Source of the DNA: Acinetobacter brisouii | GTDB lineage: Bacteria > Pseudomonadota > Gammaproteobacteria > Pseudomonadales > Moraxellaceae | Length of the DNA: 61,759 bases | Assembly: GCF_008993995.1 (NCBI RefSeq) | Contig: NZ_BKNN01000010.1 | Span: forward strand, 1 to 61,759 | Reading direction: 5' to 3' | Notes under the pieces: generated by a model | Told to the model about the DNA's origin: nothing | Database searches by the model: none | Seen by the model: only the letters and a program-made list of their open reading frames with translations | Translations under genes and position numbers: made by a program | Shown here: positions 37,768-45,917 of the stretch, in pieces | How the letters are laid out: the number at the start of each line of letters is the position of its first letter | Numbering within the stretch: the first letter of the stretch is position 1

Positions 37768-38397
37768 TTATTTTTTCAATTGAATGAGATCGGATTGATC
37801 TTTAATTTCGTCGCTAGGTTGCAAGTAATAATCAAAATTAATGCGGTGGATTTCCGCAACAAGCGGTTGACCTTGCTCATCAACAGCATTCTCTTCACGC
37901 AAGCGATCCGATGCCTGAATGACATATTGAGTGGTAAATTCTTGGGCAAGCACACTAATGGACTGCCCACGTGTGGATGTATTAAAAATGGTTTTGGTTC
38001 GACCTAGCATAATCGGTGCTAAGCCTTTCACTTGTTGACTGGTTAAATCATTGTTAAGCAGTAGACGCTGGACATAGTCCAGCATTTGATACGTCCCAAT
38101 ATCTGCACCTGTGCCATGCCGCTGAGTCTCCTCATTGCGTAAAGAGCGTGCGCCAACTAAAACCGCAAACTTCACGGGATATTCAACTTTGTCAGCACTA
38201 ATGTGCTTGGGTGATCCTGAACCGTCGAAAGTAATCCAAATCGCGGGAAAGGCTTTAATGACGGCTGAAATATCATCATCAAATTCACCGCCATAAGTCT
38301 TGATTTCACGAATCCAAGACCAATGTCCAGATTCAATTTGAGCCGCCATCTCATCCTTGATGGCTTGCTCAATGATTGAAAGGTTCAGGTTCACCAT
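37768..38397 (-). CDS. Mu gp37-like neck/tail terminator protein (DUF1834)
   Basis: A 209-residue DUF1834 protein in the Mu gp36-gp37-L order. Motifs: SIIEQAIKDEMAAQ, KAFPAIWITFDGSG, and VEYPVKFAVLVGARSLRNEE. Believed to act at the head-tail junction. Overlaps the gp36-like gene by seven bases. Confidence 0.82.
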   Translation of the reverse strand: MVNLNLSIIEQAIKDEMAAQIESGHWSWIREIKTYGGEFDDDISAVIKAFPAIWITFDGSGSPKHISADKVEYPVKFAVLVGARSLRNEETQRHGTGADIGTYQMLDYVQRLLLNNDLTSQQVKGLAPIMLGRTKTIFNTSTRGQSISVLAQEFTTQYVIQASDRLREENAVDEQGQPLVAEIHRINFDYYLQPSDEIKDQSDLIQLKK

Positions 38398-38819
38398 CCT
38401 TTACCTCCAAAATCCCGACGCCCAATAGCAAATACAACATTGTTGGTAGTTTTTACAGGTGTGGACTCTCCCGCAGGTGAACCACCTAATGTCAGTTCAC
38501 CTTTAGAAATTTTGGTTAAGGTTTTAATTGATGCGTCATAGCGGGTTTTAATCGGATCATTCTCAGACAAATCGCCCGTATTGGCATAGAAACGAGCCAA
38601 GTTACAACCGATATTGACCAAGAAGGGTGGCATGACCTGTAACGGTAGTGGATAGCGGCTCCCGATATAGGCATCAATTTCAGAATTGGCTTCCTGCATG
38701 GCTGCATTCAGCTTATCCATATTAATAGCATGCTGGTAAGGTGCTTCATTATCCGTCAATTGAATTAATTCAGACTCACCGAACTTGAGCCGCATCGCCT
38801 CTACCGTTACATAGCTCAT
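38391..38819 (-). CDS. Mu gp36-like head completion protein (DUF1320)
   Basis: A 142-residue DUF1320 family adaptor: YVTVEAMRLKFGESELIQLTD, NSEIDAYIGSRYPLPL and CNLARFYAN are typical. Located directly after the capsid gene, as in Mu. Confidence 0.88.
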   Translation of the reverse strand: MSYVTVEAMRLKFGESELIQLTDNEAPYQHAINMDKLNAAMQEANSEIDAYIGSRYPLPLQVMPPFLVNIGCNLARFYANTGDLSENDPIKTRYDASIKTLTKISKGELTLGGSPAGESTPVKTTNNVVFAIGRRDFGGKGW

Positions 38820-38821
38820 GA

Positions 38822-39730
38822 TTAATCCACCGTGCCGTCCGAACCGTAAGCCAATTGCCAGTGACCAAATCCAGCCGCTGCACGTGCTTCTGCACCAAAC
38901 TTATAGACACCACGATTAAATACATCGTCAGAGTCCATATTGGTCTGTTGTACAAACGCAGGCTTTTTACGCTCTTGGTAAACAAATGGTTTTACTGGCT
39001 TATTACAATCCAGTAAGAACCATGCGCTGTCACTGGTTAAACGTGGCTCTTCAACCACTTCACAAACACCCTTATAAGGATTTGGCTTTCCATCTTCTAA
39101 GCGGTCTACCGTCATTAATGCACGGGCAGTATCACCCAACGCAACGGGTACAAGTAAGATGTTCGGCTTCACATTCAGTGGACGACCTTCATCATCTTTA
39201 AATTGCATCATGGCAATACGGGCAGCACCGAAACTGCCTTGCGCTTTGGCTAAAGATTCAATGGAGAGTTTTTTCGTTCCTTTGTTGCTCACCGCACTTT
39301 TGCCAACAGGGTGATTGACTGAAATAAAAGGCTTACCGTCATAGCACTTTTCAGTAAAGGATTGATTGACCAATTCATAGATCAACTCATCTGGTAACTG
39401 CTTGGCAGACCATGCTGCGGATTCTGCCTGTGGCTTATAAATCCCCAGTTGGTCATCTTCAATATCGTTACGACGTACTTCAATCGTCGCTGCAAAATCT
39501 TCATTGACGATGGTGTATTTATAGTCAGACAATTTAGTGACTTGTTTTGGGCCAATCCAACGCTTCATCTGCGGGAAATTAGCAAGCCAACGATAGTCCA
39601 CGTATGCGCTCGAACTTGGAACGGTCATGGCAATTTTTTGATAGGTGGTTTGTACATCAGCAAAAGTCTTATTAAAGACTGTGCTCATACCCATAAAGAT
39701 TGCTGAAATAGTTGCTGCATTTACCTTCAT
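38822..39730 (-). CDS. Major capsid protein (Mu gpT-like)
   Basis: A major head subunit of about 302 residues: VNAATISAIFMGMSTVFNKTF, YKYTIVNEDFAATIEVRRNDIEDDQLGIY and GAEARAAAGFGHWQLAYGSDG are diagnostic of the Mu gpT HK97-fold group. The ATG at 39730 (MKVNAA) fits the family start; a GTG/ATG three codons earlier is possible. Overlaps the upstream gene by four bases. Confidence 0.92.
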   Translation of the reverse strand: MKVNAATISAIFMGMSTVFNKTFADVQTTYQKIAMTVPSSSAYVDYRWLANFPQMKRWIGPKQVTKLSDYKYTIVNEDFAATIEVRRNDIEDDQLGIYKPQAESAAWSAKQLPDELIYELVNQSFTEKCYDGKPFISVNHPVGKSAVSNKGTKKLSIESLAKAQGSFGAARIAMMQFKDDEGRPLNVKPNILLVPVALGDTARALMTVDRLEDGKPNPYKGVCEVVEEPRLTSDSAWFLLDCNKPVKPFVYQERKKPAFVQQTNMDSDDVFNRGVYKFGAEARAAAGFGHWQLAYGSDGTVD

Positions 39731-40137
39731 TCTACCCATACTCCATTTTCATCAATACCCACGACACGACCTGCTTTAGATAACGTCCCCGCGTTATCGG
39801 TTGCGGCAACTGTTTCACCATCTGCGAGATAGCAAGGCAATCCAAATGAGGTTTGTGTCACTGGGTCACTTGAACTGTTTGCAAACTGAAAAGCACAGGT
39901 ATTTCGTACAAGCACCTGAACATCACCATCTGCACCGCCCGTGTTATCCACGCTATCTTCATAACGTCCGAGATAAACCAAACCTGTTGCGGCTGTAGCT
40001 GCAACGGCATAACCAGTGGCATCTACCACAGCAGCAAAGCCAGCGGTCAGGACGGCATTGGCTTTGACTGGGACTGCAAATAAACCCAATTCACGTAAAG
40101 GTGTTTGACGCTCTTCTTGGTTTAAAATACTGCTCAT
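39727..40137 (-). CDS. Putative head decoration protein
   Basis: A 136-residue beta-rich protein between the protease/scaffold and capsid genes, a place used for decoration or stabilising proteins in Mu-like phages. It is Ala/Gly/Val-rich (GFAAVVDATGYAVAATAATG) with no Cys-rich or catalytic pattern. The role is inferred from position and composition. Confidence 0.6.
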   Translation of the reverse strand: MSSILNQEERQTPLRELGLFAVPVKANAVLTAGFAAVVDATGYAVAATAATGLVYLGRYEDSVDNTGGADGDVQVLVRNTCAFQFANSSSDPVTQTSFGLPCYLADGETVAATDNAGTLSKAGRVVGIDENGVWVE

Positions 40138-41225
40138 ACTTGTGGTGCTCCTAAATCAATCCCCATTTGTGCAGCAACACTTAACGCTTCAGGGGTATGC
40201 TGTTGACCGCCATACTGTTGATGATTGGCTGCCAAATTGACTTGCTCAGTTTGACGCTGAGTTAAAGCGGCAATTTTTGGCAAGCTTTCAATATGTGCTT
40301 TGACAAAATCAGGGTTGGTCTGTGCCTGATCCTTAATCCAATTAATAGTCGCATCACCTGTTAAACGTCCATCACTACATGCCGCAGTGATCAGGTCATC
40401 AATTTCTTTGGCTTTGGCATCAGCAACGGCTGAACCTGCTTTGTTTACAGCTTCCTGATACACCGCCATCGGAACATATTGACTCAGGTCAACCGTAGAT
40501 TGGCTGTTCGCTGCCAGTTTGATTTGATCAATTACGGCAATGGCATCAAAAAGGTTTTGACTATTTGCGGCTACTGCAACGCCAGTTTTTTCTTTAATTT
40601 GCGACTGAAGTTTGCTGAGTTCCGCCATGATCTCTTCTGGTGTTGCAGATAAAGGCAGGTTCAGCATCCAGCGCAACTGTTCTAATAACTCATCCATTTC
40701 GGAGTCCTGTTGGGTTGAATTTTGGGTAAAGTAATCCTGTGCTGCCGCAGCAAGCTTGGCTTCGGGCAACTGATCTAATGCAGGGGTATTGGTTAAAGCA
40801 ACATTGAGTAAAGCGAGAACTTCACCTTGTTTGTTGTATAAAAAGACAGGTGAAAGGTATTTATATTCTCCCGACTCAATAAAGCCTTGTGCTCGATCAA
40901 GCCATTCAAATTGCGTACTACATAAGCCCACTCCATCCACATAAGTAAAGAAGCTAGATTTCAACCATCCAGCAGCTGGAGCAGGCTCACCACTTTCTTG
41001 TGCCTTTAATGTGGCATGTTCATAATCAATCACCATATCAATGGCACGTTGATTTAAGGCTGCAACTATTTGATGTCCACGTTCTGGTGTAAGTTGCCAG
41101 TGGGGAGCATCAAACGGGCGACCATCATTCGCTCGGAAAATTCCTTCAGGAATTAAAACCAAGTGATTCGATGATGCGCTTAAGTCGAATGAGCAAGCTG
41201 CTGCTGCGAGTAATGTCTTTTTCAT
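40134..41225 (-). CDS. Prohead protease with scaffold region (Mu gpI/Z-like)
   Basis: A 363-residue protein. The N-terminal ~180 residues form the Mu I protease (LVLIPEGIFRANDGRP, IDYEHATLKAQESGE, APAAGWLKSS). The conserved His in DYEHAT and a Ser in YLSPVF are likely catalytic. The C-terminal half is helical and scaffold-like. An internal start (MDELLEQLRW) could produce a separate Z-type scaffold, as in Mu. Preceded by a late dyad. Confidence 0.88.
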   Translation of the reverse strand: MKKTLLAAAACSFDLSASSNHLVLIPEGIFRANDGRPFDAPHWQLTPERGHQIVAALNQRAIDMVIDYEHATLKAQESGEPAPAAGWLKSSFFTYVDGVGLCSTQFEWLDRAQGFIESGEYKYLSPVFLYNKQGEVLALLNVALTNTPALDQLPEAKLAAAAQDYFTQNSTQQDSEMDELLEQLRWMLNLPLSATPEEIMAELSKLQSQIKEKTGVAVAANSQNLFDAIAVIDQIKLAANSQSTVDLSQYVPMAVYQEAVNKAGSAVADAKAKEIDDLITAACSDGRLTGDATINWIKDQAQTNPDFVKAHIESLPKIAALTQRQTEQVNLAANHQQYGGQQHTPEALSVAAQMGIDLGAPQV

Positions 41226-41262
41226 ACTCGCAGTGTGAATGACGGGAAATTAAAAAAAGGTT

Positions 41263-41274
41263 GGAATTGCTTCC
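41263..41274 (-). promoter_or_regulatory. Late-operon dyad 3 (GGAAGCAATTCC)
   Basis: GGAA-N4-TTCC dyad 38 nt before the protease start codon, in the 183-bp gap 41226-41408. The gap also holds two TCTAACG motifs (41379-41398), and no ORF that I believe. Confidence 0.5.
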
Positions 41275-41408
41275 GAAAATTCAAAAACCATAATTCTTGT
41301 TTTAAGGCGATTTAAACCATGCCAATAATGAACATGATAGATTCATTACTTTTGGTTTTTGTATTTAATTTAGAACAATCTAACGCTGATCTAACGATAT
41401 ATTCCGAC

Positions 41409-41885
41409 TCAATCAAATATAGTTTTATAAAAATGGTCGACATCATCCCAAATAGCTTGCTCAGCTTCGGCTTGAAGATTGCCGTTTTTATCCATCGGTA
41501 AGAATGGTCGTGCAGGAATTTTTCCCCAAGGTAAAGGCGTATTTCGAGAGCTATGTCCGTACTCTCCCTGTTCTGCCCCAAACTGATGTGTTGGGGCTTT
41601 AGGATCATTTGTTCCAATCATCACACTGTCTTTACTGACCTGAGTGGTAATACTGTTGCGGAGTTGACCTGATTGAAAAAGTTTTTTCCCTGATCGACGT
41701 CGCGCTAATGTCACTGCACTTAATCCAGCCCAAGAAGGTCGACCTTCAGCATCAAAGTTGTCCTCAACTACAGTGAGAAAGCTATTGGCAATCGCATGTC
41801 CTAACGGCGTAGGATCACGCATTGCACGAGCAACCTTATTTAAACGAGTAATCAGGTTTTGGTCGTTGATTTGTATAACGGTCAT
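41409..41885 (-). CDS. Virion morphogenesis protein G-like (Mu gpG / tail completion gpS family)
   Basis: A 158-residue protein with family features NFDAEGRPSWAGLSAVTLARRR, LFQSGQLRNSI and KIPARPFLPMDKNG. Mu gpG lies between F and the protease, as here, and is implicated in head-tail joining. The start codon follows the tandem structured elements at 41901-42075. Confidence 0.88.
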   Translation of the reverse strand: MTVIQINDQNLITRLNKVARAMRDPTPLGHAIANSFLTVVEDNFDAEGRPSWAGLSAVTLARRRSGKKLFQSGQLRNSITTQVSKDSVMIGTNDPKAPTHQFGAEQGEYGHSSRNTPLPWGKIPARPFLPMDKNGNLQAEAEQAIWDDVDHFYKTIFD

Positions 41886-41900
41886 AAATTAAACTATCCT

Positions 41901-41988
41901 GTGAGATGGTAGTTTCCTAAAAGAAAGGTTACGGTTTAACAAGTTTTGTTAGTCAGTATTATGCTGTGCAAGTCAGCCACCATCTTCT
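41901..41988 (+). other. Structured element A (putative ncRNA, first tandem copy)
   Basis: Closing stem GTGAGATGGT (41901-41910) with ACCATCTTCT (41979-41988). Inside are a TTTC/GAAA stem, a TAACAA-GTT-TTGTTA hairpin, and a GCTG-TGCAAGT-CAGC hairpin. It shares a 22-bp identical block and several shorter blocks with element B. G-U pairs work only on the plus strand, so I assign that strand; it is antisense to the head operon. TTGATT and TAAACT upstream are a weak candidate promoter. Confidence 0.5.
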
Positions 41989-41989
41989 C

Positions 41990-42075
41990 GGTGAAATAGT
42001 AGTTTCCAAATAGAAGGGTTATGAGTGTCGAAAGGCATTGATATTATGCTGTGCAAGTCAGCCGCTATTTCACCA
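41990..42075 (+). other. Structured element B (putative ncRNA, second tandem copy)
   Basis: Ten Watson-Crick pairs close the element: GGTGAAATAG (41990-41999) with CTATTTCACC (42065-42074). Inside: TTTC/GAAG, AGTGTC-GAAA-GGCATT with a GNRA loop, and GCTG-TGCAAGT-CAGC identical to element A. Two closing-stem positions are G-C in A but A-T in B, i.e. compensatory. The distal arm includes the stop codon region of the F-like gene. The last helix and 3' ACCA look faintly tRNA-like, but there is no anticodon arm. Confidence 0.5.
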
Positions 42076-43387
42076 CTTCATATTGTCCAGATTGAATGCC
42101 CGCTGAAATATCAAGCTGTTTAACTTTAAAAATACTCACAATCTCCATCACGCCATTTTGGTTGCGGATAGACAGCTTCAACACATCATCTTCATGTTGC
42201 TTGACCAGTGCGGGCAGTAAATACAAAACGCTTTCGTTCTTCACGTCGTAGACAACTTGCTCAACTTGTGTGATCAATTGAGGGAGAGCCGTCCATTCCT
42301 CTAGCGTTGGTGCATTACCCGCGTCACCGTGCCGCTGGGCTTTTTTACCGACCATAAGGTGGTCACTAATGGTCATAATCGGACTTTCAACCGCTTGCCC
42401 TTTATGTGCTAAAAATTCAATTTCTTTGGATTGAATCACGCCAACAGTACTGGTTTTATTCTGCGGTTTGGCAAAGCTCATCGAGTTTTTGACAAAAGCT
42501 TCATGGGCTTTGATACGTGGCTGGGCGTTCAGCATCTGCTGCACTTGCTGTAAGCCTTTTTCTGTTCCCATAAGTTCTGTGGCACGTTTAGTCAAAACGG
42601 TATCGATCAAATAGCTACTCGCTGGCGAACCATTAAAGCCTGCTGCTGGCGCAAAACTGAGTGTTTCACCAGACTTAGTCGGAATATTAAACTGGGTGCG
42701 TTTGGCAAAAACATCTGCACCTGTATTGCGATCTGTACCGACTTTTTCAGTAATTTCAGTACGACGCCCCTCACTGGAGAGGATCTCTTTATCAGCCACT
42801 TCACGGTTAGATCGGGCAATTACACGGCATTTGCAGCCCCATTCTGAAGGCGGGTAAGCCACTGACCAAAATGGATCATCAAATCTAAAAAGCTGTCCGT
42901 TCAATGCAAGATGTTGTTTCCTTGGATTGCTTATGGTGACATGCCGCCATTCCCAATAGGGTCGGGTATCGCTACCTGCCAACATCGCTTTATAACGTCC
43001 TGCTGAAAAAGCCGACTGCATATTGGTATCGTAAATGGTGCGTAAGCGTCGTGGGCTACCCAGTTGGACGTCTTGTTCTTTGCCTTCAGGATTAATCACC
43101 GTTTTACGTCCCCACCAGCCTTTATCTTGTAAGACTGGAGTTATATTGTCTTTCCACTTTTCAAAGCCCTGACCGCTTTCTAACGCAGTGATCAGCGACT
43201 TACGAATGTCTTGTAGAATATCAATCCGAGCGACTTTTGCGACGGTAAACGCACGGCTGTGGGCATCGTCTAAAGTTTCGTGCCAATCCCAACCGATTTT
43301 AAAGCCTTTATTTTTTAGGTAATCAATCGCATCTTGTGGAGGCAATTCAAATAAAGCCTTGAGTTCAGGACGTTGTGGAGTTGGCAT
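42065..43387 (-). CDS. Head morphogenesis protein F-like (Mu gp30/SPP1 gp7 family) with C-terminal nuclease-like domain
   Basis: A 440-residue minor head protein. The N-terminal Mu-F domain includes LPPQDAIDYLKNKGFKIGWDW, TIYDTNMQSAFSAGRYKAML and PPSEWGCKCRV. The C-terminal ~120 residues (DHLMVGKKAQRHGDAGNAPT, VYDVKNESVLYLLPALVKQH) resemble the PBECR-type (Barnase-EndoU-colicin-like) nuclease domains often fused to such virion proteins. It may be injected with the DNA. The domain call is from pattern memory and is tentative. Confidence 0.82.
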   Translation of the reverse strand: MPTPQRPELKALFELPPQDAIDYLKNKGFKIGWDWHETLDDAHSRAFTVAKVARIDILQDIRKSLITALESGQGFEKWKDNITPVLQDKGWWGRKTVINPEGKEQDVQLGSPRRLRTIYDTNMQSAFSAGRYKAMLAGSDTRPYWEWRHVTISNPRKQHLALNGQLFRFDDPFWSVAYPPSEWGCKCRVIARSNREVADKEILSSEGRRTEITEKVGTDRNTGADVFAKRTQFNIPTKSGETLSFAPAAGFNGSPASSYLIDTVLTKRATELMGTEKGLQQVQQMLNAQPRIKAHEAFVKNSMSFAKPQNKTSTVGVIQSKEIEFLAHKGQAVESPIMTISDHLMVGKKAQRHGDAGNAPTLEEWTALPQLITQVEQVVYDVKNESVLYLLPALVKQHEDDVLKLSIRNQNGVMEIVSIFKVKQLDISAGIQSGQYEVVK

Positions 43388-44970
43388 CAGCTTTCACCCT
43401 CAGCTTCAACACTTAAACGCCCAAGCATTTCACACGCAAAAATTAATCGAGTTAGTTTTTCCTGTAATGCTGGTTCTTCATCGTTTGGGTAAGCATCTTG
43501 TAACAGTGCCAAAACCTCATCTTCATTTTGTCCCGACTGAATTTTTTTAAGTAGGTCTTGTGTCCATTCCTGCGCTGTGGTTTGAGCTGTTTGAGTCTGC
43601 TCTTTGAGTAACAACTGCATGGCTTGGTCTTCCAGTGGTAACTGACTACTGTTTGTTGCAAGCAAATGACCTAACAAATGAGGCTGGAAAGTATTCACTG
43701 CCAACTGTGGCGTTTGCGATGGTGTACGTGCAAGGATTAGTTCTTTATCATCAGCAGGCATTGGGATGCCCGCACGTTCATGCGCCCATGTCAGTGGAAT
43801 TTTCATACCTGTATCCACCATTTCACCCAAAGCCTTACTGAAACTTTCAAGGTCTTCAGTATCAGAGGTATCAAACCAAAATGTTGGATAACGGTCTGGG
43901 GTAATATTGGGATAATTCAAACGCATTAAATAGCTGATCAAATGATCATTAATAGAACGCGCTAATTGATGAGCATCCGACTTTTTGATGGTTTCAAATT
44001 GAATTTCATGCGTTGAGGATTGAGCATTGGTTGATGTTTTACCGTCCGCTTGGCTCAGTAAAGTACCACCGACAATAATTTTAGATTGAGTCTTTTCACA
44101 CCAATCAACCAAGTCAAAATGGTTTTTGGTGTCACCATCGGTGGCTTTTTCAAAATCAATGGTCATGCCTTTGGGGATAATACCTCCAGCATTGCGTCCG
44201 ATTGACATGACTGCACGCAGTAAGGTCATTTTTTCTTCTTGGGTTGCACCTTCCTGATATTTACCGATTTTACTCGGTAGACCATAGGTTTCTAAAAACT
44301 CCATCACGTCACGAATACCGTAGTTTTTAAACAGAAACGGCCAGCTTAAAATACGGTGTAATCCTGAACGGGCAATGTAGCCTGACTTGGCTTTATGCTG
44401 ATGTATAAACCAACCAAAGTCCCAAAATTCAGCACCTTCCATTGATCCATCATTAATCCGTAATTCATTAGGCTTTGAATATGGCGTCATAAAATTACGC
44501 GGAATGACAAAGCCAAAACTCTTCGGAAGCCATAGATTACCAAGTTGATGCCATATAATTTCTTGGCAGCTATAACCGTGCCCAACGCCATCCATTGCAT
44601 CAAATAAAAATGTTTCAAAGTCCTGAATATCATCAATCCATTCAGCAACTTCAGCGGCAATCTTGCGCTCTTGCTCAGAAGGATTACGGGGTGGTTTGAC
44701 GTTCCATTCTAAGGCTTTGATGGCACTTTTGCGCTTATCCATCTCGCTAAAAATATGCCCGTCACGTTCTTCCATATCACAGAACAAATCTGCCTGAGCC
44801 TGTAGATTGCCTTGCTCGGCATCGGTCAGTAATCGGTGCAAGCGTGCAGGGGTCAAGCCTACAACTGGATGCTCTTGCCATTGATTAGTCAGCCAAGCAA
44901 TCTCAGCGGTTTGATTGGTTTCTAACGCGCTACGGTCTTGAGTGTTAGATTTAGTTTTTTTCTTAGCCAT
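43387..44970 (-). CDS. Portal protein (Mu gp29-like, DUF935)
   Basis: A portal subunit of about 527 residues through which DNA is packaged. Family stretches: LFCDMEERDGHIFSEMDKRK, DAMDGVGHGYSCQEIIW, NYGIRDVMEFLETYGLPSKIG and IIVGGTLLSQADGKTSTNAQ. ATG 44970 (MAKKKTKSN) is preferred; a TTG 15 nt upstream lies inside the hairpin. There is no good ribosome-binding site, and the leader hairpin abuts the start codon as at the N-like gene. Confidence 0.92.
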   Translation of the reverse strand: MAKKKTKSNTQDRSALETNQTAEIAWLTNQWQEHPVVGLTPARLHRLLTDAEQGNLQAQADLFCDMEERDGHIFSEMDKRKSAIKALEWNVKPPRNPSEQERKIAAEVAEWIDDIQDFETFLFDAMDGVGHGYSCQEIIWHQLGNLWLPKSFGFVIPRNFMTPYSKPNELRINDGSMEGAEFWDFGWFIHQHKAKSGYIARSGLHRILSWPFLFKNYGIRDVMEFLETYGLPSKIGKYQEGATQEEKMTLLRAVMSIGRNAGGIIPKGMTIDFEKATDGDTKNHFDLVDWCEKTQSKIIVGGTLLSQADGKTSTNAQSSTHEIQFETIKKSDAHQLARSINDHLISYLMRLNYPNITPDRYPTFWFDTSDTEDLESFSKALGEMVDTGMKIPLTWAHERAGIPMPADDKELILARTPSQTPQLAVNTFQPHLLGHLLATNSSQLPLEDQAMQLLLKEQTQTAQTTAQEWTQDLLKKIQSGQNEDEVLALLQDAYPNDEEPALQEKLTRLIFACEMLGRLSVEAEGES

Positions 44971-44974
44971 AAAA

Positions 44975-45002
44975 ATTAAGCACAATACAAGATTGTGCCT
45001 AA
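44975..45002 (-). terminator. Hairpin with T-run directly before the portal start codon
   Basis: On the minus strand GCACAA-TCTTGTA-TTGTGC followed by TTAATTTTT and ATG. It lies between late dyad 2 and the portal gene, mirroring the layout at the N-like gene. Confidence 0.6.
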
Positions 45003-45031
45003 TTTGAAGGATGATTAGTTAGAATATGAGT

Positions 45032-45043
45032 GGAAGTCGTTCC
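45032..45043 (-). promoter_or_regulatory. Late-operon dyad 2 (GGAACGACTTCC)
   Basis: GGAA-N4-TTCC dyad touching the stop codon of the 44-residue ORF and 62 nt before the portal start. It would give the head genes a promoter independent of the inserted regulatory cassette. Confidence 0.55.
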
Positions 45044-45177
45044 TAACTTGGCATCACACCCTTATTTTGAATTAAAAGCTGAATTGCAGTTAGCGTAATA
45101 ATCGCTGCATCTAAATCATTCTTTTCTAAAAACTCTAATGAGAGTTGAATCATTTTTTCAAATCGTTCAGGTTGCAT
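45043..45177 (-). CDS. Small helical protein, unknown
   Basis: A 44-residue ORF (MQPERFEKMIQLSLEFLEKN, then DLDAAIITLTAIQLLIQNKG, VMPS) starting 2 bp before the antirepressor stop. It is amphipathic and helical, without known family. Tight spacing suggests co-translation with the AntA gene. Confidence 0.55.
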   Translation of the reverse strand: MQPERFEKMIQLSLEFLEKNDLDAAIITLTAIQLLIQNKGVMPS

Positions 45178-45178
45178 A

Positions 45179-45817
45179 TTACACCTCCAAGCCGAGTTGG
45201 CTTTGTGTGGTAATACGAGAAATACGCCCAGTATGTGCCAACACAAAAACCTCTTGCTCAGGCAATAATTCAAGCTCCTGCATTTCACGATAAAGCATTC
45301 GCACCATCCGTGTTGAAATTTGCATACAACGGGCAATTTCTTCTTGGGAAAGCTCTTTTTGTAGATAGCGATACATTTGGCGATAACGCAAATGTTGTGA
45401 CATGAGTTTGTCTTTGAGTTTAGTGTTGAGATGAACAAGGGTGGTTTGTTGGTGTGTCGCATGTTGTTCCATTGAAATAAAGTAGCGACGTGCTTGGCGA
45501 CCTTTCTCGGTTTTTTCTACCATTGAAAGCTCTTTCGCCATGTCTAAGCTGATGTGGTATTCGACTTGAGGGCGACCACCTTCTGGGTTTTCGCCAACTT
45601 TGGCGAAAACTGCAAAGTCATGATTTTCAACGAAATCATAATCAGAAATACGTTTCTTTAGCCAATTTGAAAAATCACGACCAACTTTTAAAAATTCATG
45701 CAAATTGCGAGCATTGACAAGCAATTGCTCTTTGCCATCCAACATACCTGTAAAGGCAGGTACAAGTTGCATAGCGTTAGAATTTTTTACAGATGTATTT
45801 ACAGCGTTAGAATTCAT
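45179..45817 (-). CDS. AntA/AntB-type antirepressor
   Basis: A 212-residue protein whose N-terminal half is an AntA domain (LLVNARNLHEFLKVGRDFSN, KRISDYDFVENHDFAVF). The C-terminal half contains a helix-turn-helix-like SQEEIARCMQISTRMVRMLY. Antirepressors inactivate a phage repressor to promote induction. The ATG has AAGGA 9 nt upstream. TCTAACG repeats cover the start region. It sits between terminase and portal, an odd place for a lysogeny regulator. Confidence 0.82.
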   Translation of the reverse strand: MNSNAVNTSVKNSNAMQLVPAFTGMLDGKEQLLVNARNLHEFLKVGRDFSNWLKKRISDYDFVENHDFAVFAKVGENPEGGRPQVEYHISLDMAKELSMVEKTEKGRQARRYFISMEQHATHQQTTLVHLNTKLKDKLMSQHLRYRQMYRYLQKELSQEEIARCMQISTRMVRMLYREMQELELLPEQEVFVLAHTGRISRITTQSQLGLEV

Positions 45818-45839
45818 GTTAGAATTTCCTTAGCGTTAG
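45773..45839. repeat. Four GCGTTAGA-type repeats over the antirepressor start
   Basis: GCGTTAGA at 45773-45780, 45803-45810 and 45832-45839, plus GTTAGA at 45817-45822. The half-site GTTAGA/TCTAAC is the arm of the dyad next to the early promoter, so these may be operators. Confidence 0.5.
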
Positions 45840-45891
45840 ATGATTATGGCAACTTTCTGAGGGTTGGGTCATAATCATGTGATTTATGAAG

Positions 45892-45917
45892 AACGTCAGC
45901 TTAGGCTGGCGTTTTTT
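45892..45917 (+). terminator. Hairpin after the gp16-like gene
   Basis: ACGTCAGC-TTAG-GCTGGCGT with a T-run on the plus strand only. It would stop plus-strand (antisense) transcription; on the minus strand it is a hairpin after the gp16-like stop codon without T-run. Confidence 0.6.

Noticed and set aside
41990-42075. tRNA gene (7-bp acceptor-like stem, 7-nt loop TGCAAGT, 3' ACCA)
   Set aside because: No D-loop GG, no anticodon arm with a 7-nt loop, and the sister element A lacks CCA. Kept as a structured element only.
45032-45043. Dyad at 45032 as chance sequence
   Set aside because: It is the most divergent of the five in its centre, and I considered dropping it. It was kept because its distance to the start codon (62 nt) equals that at 50956.
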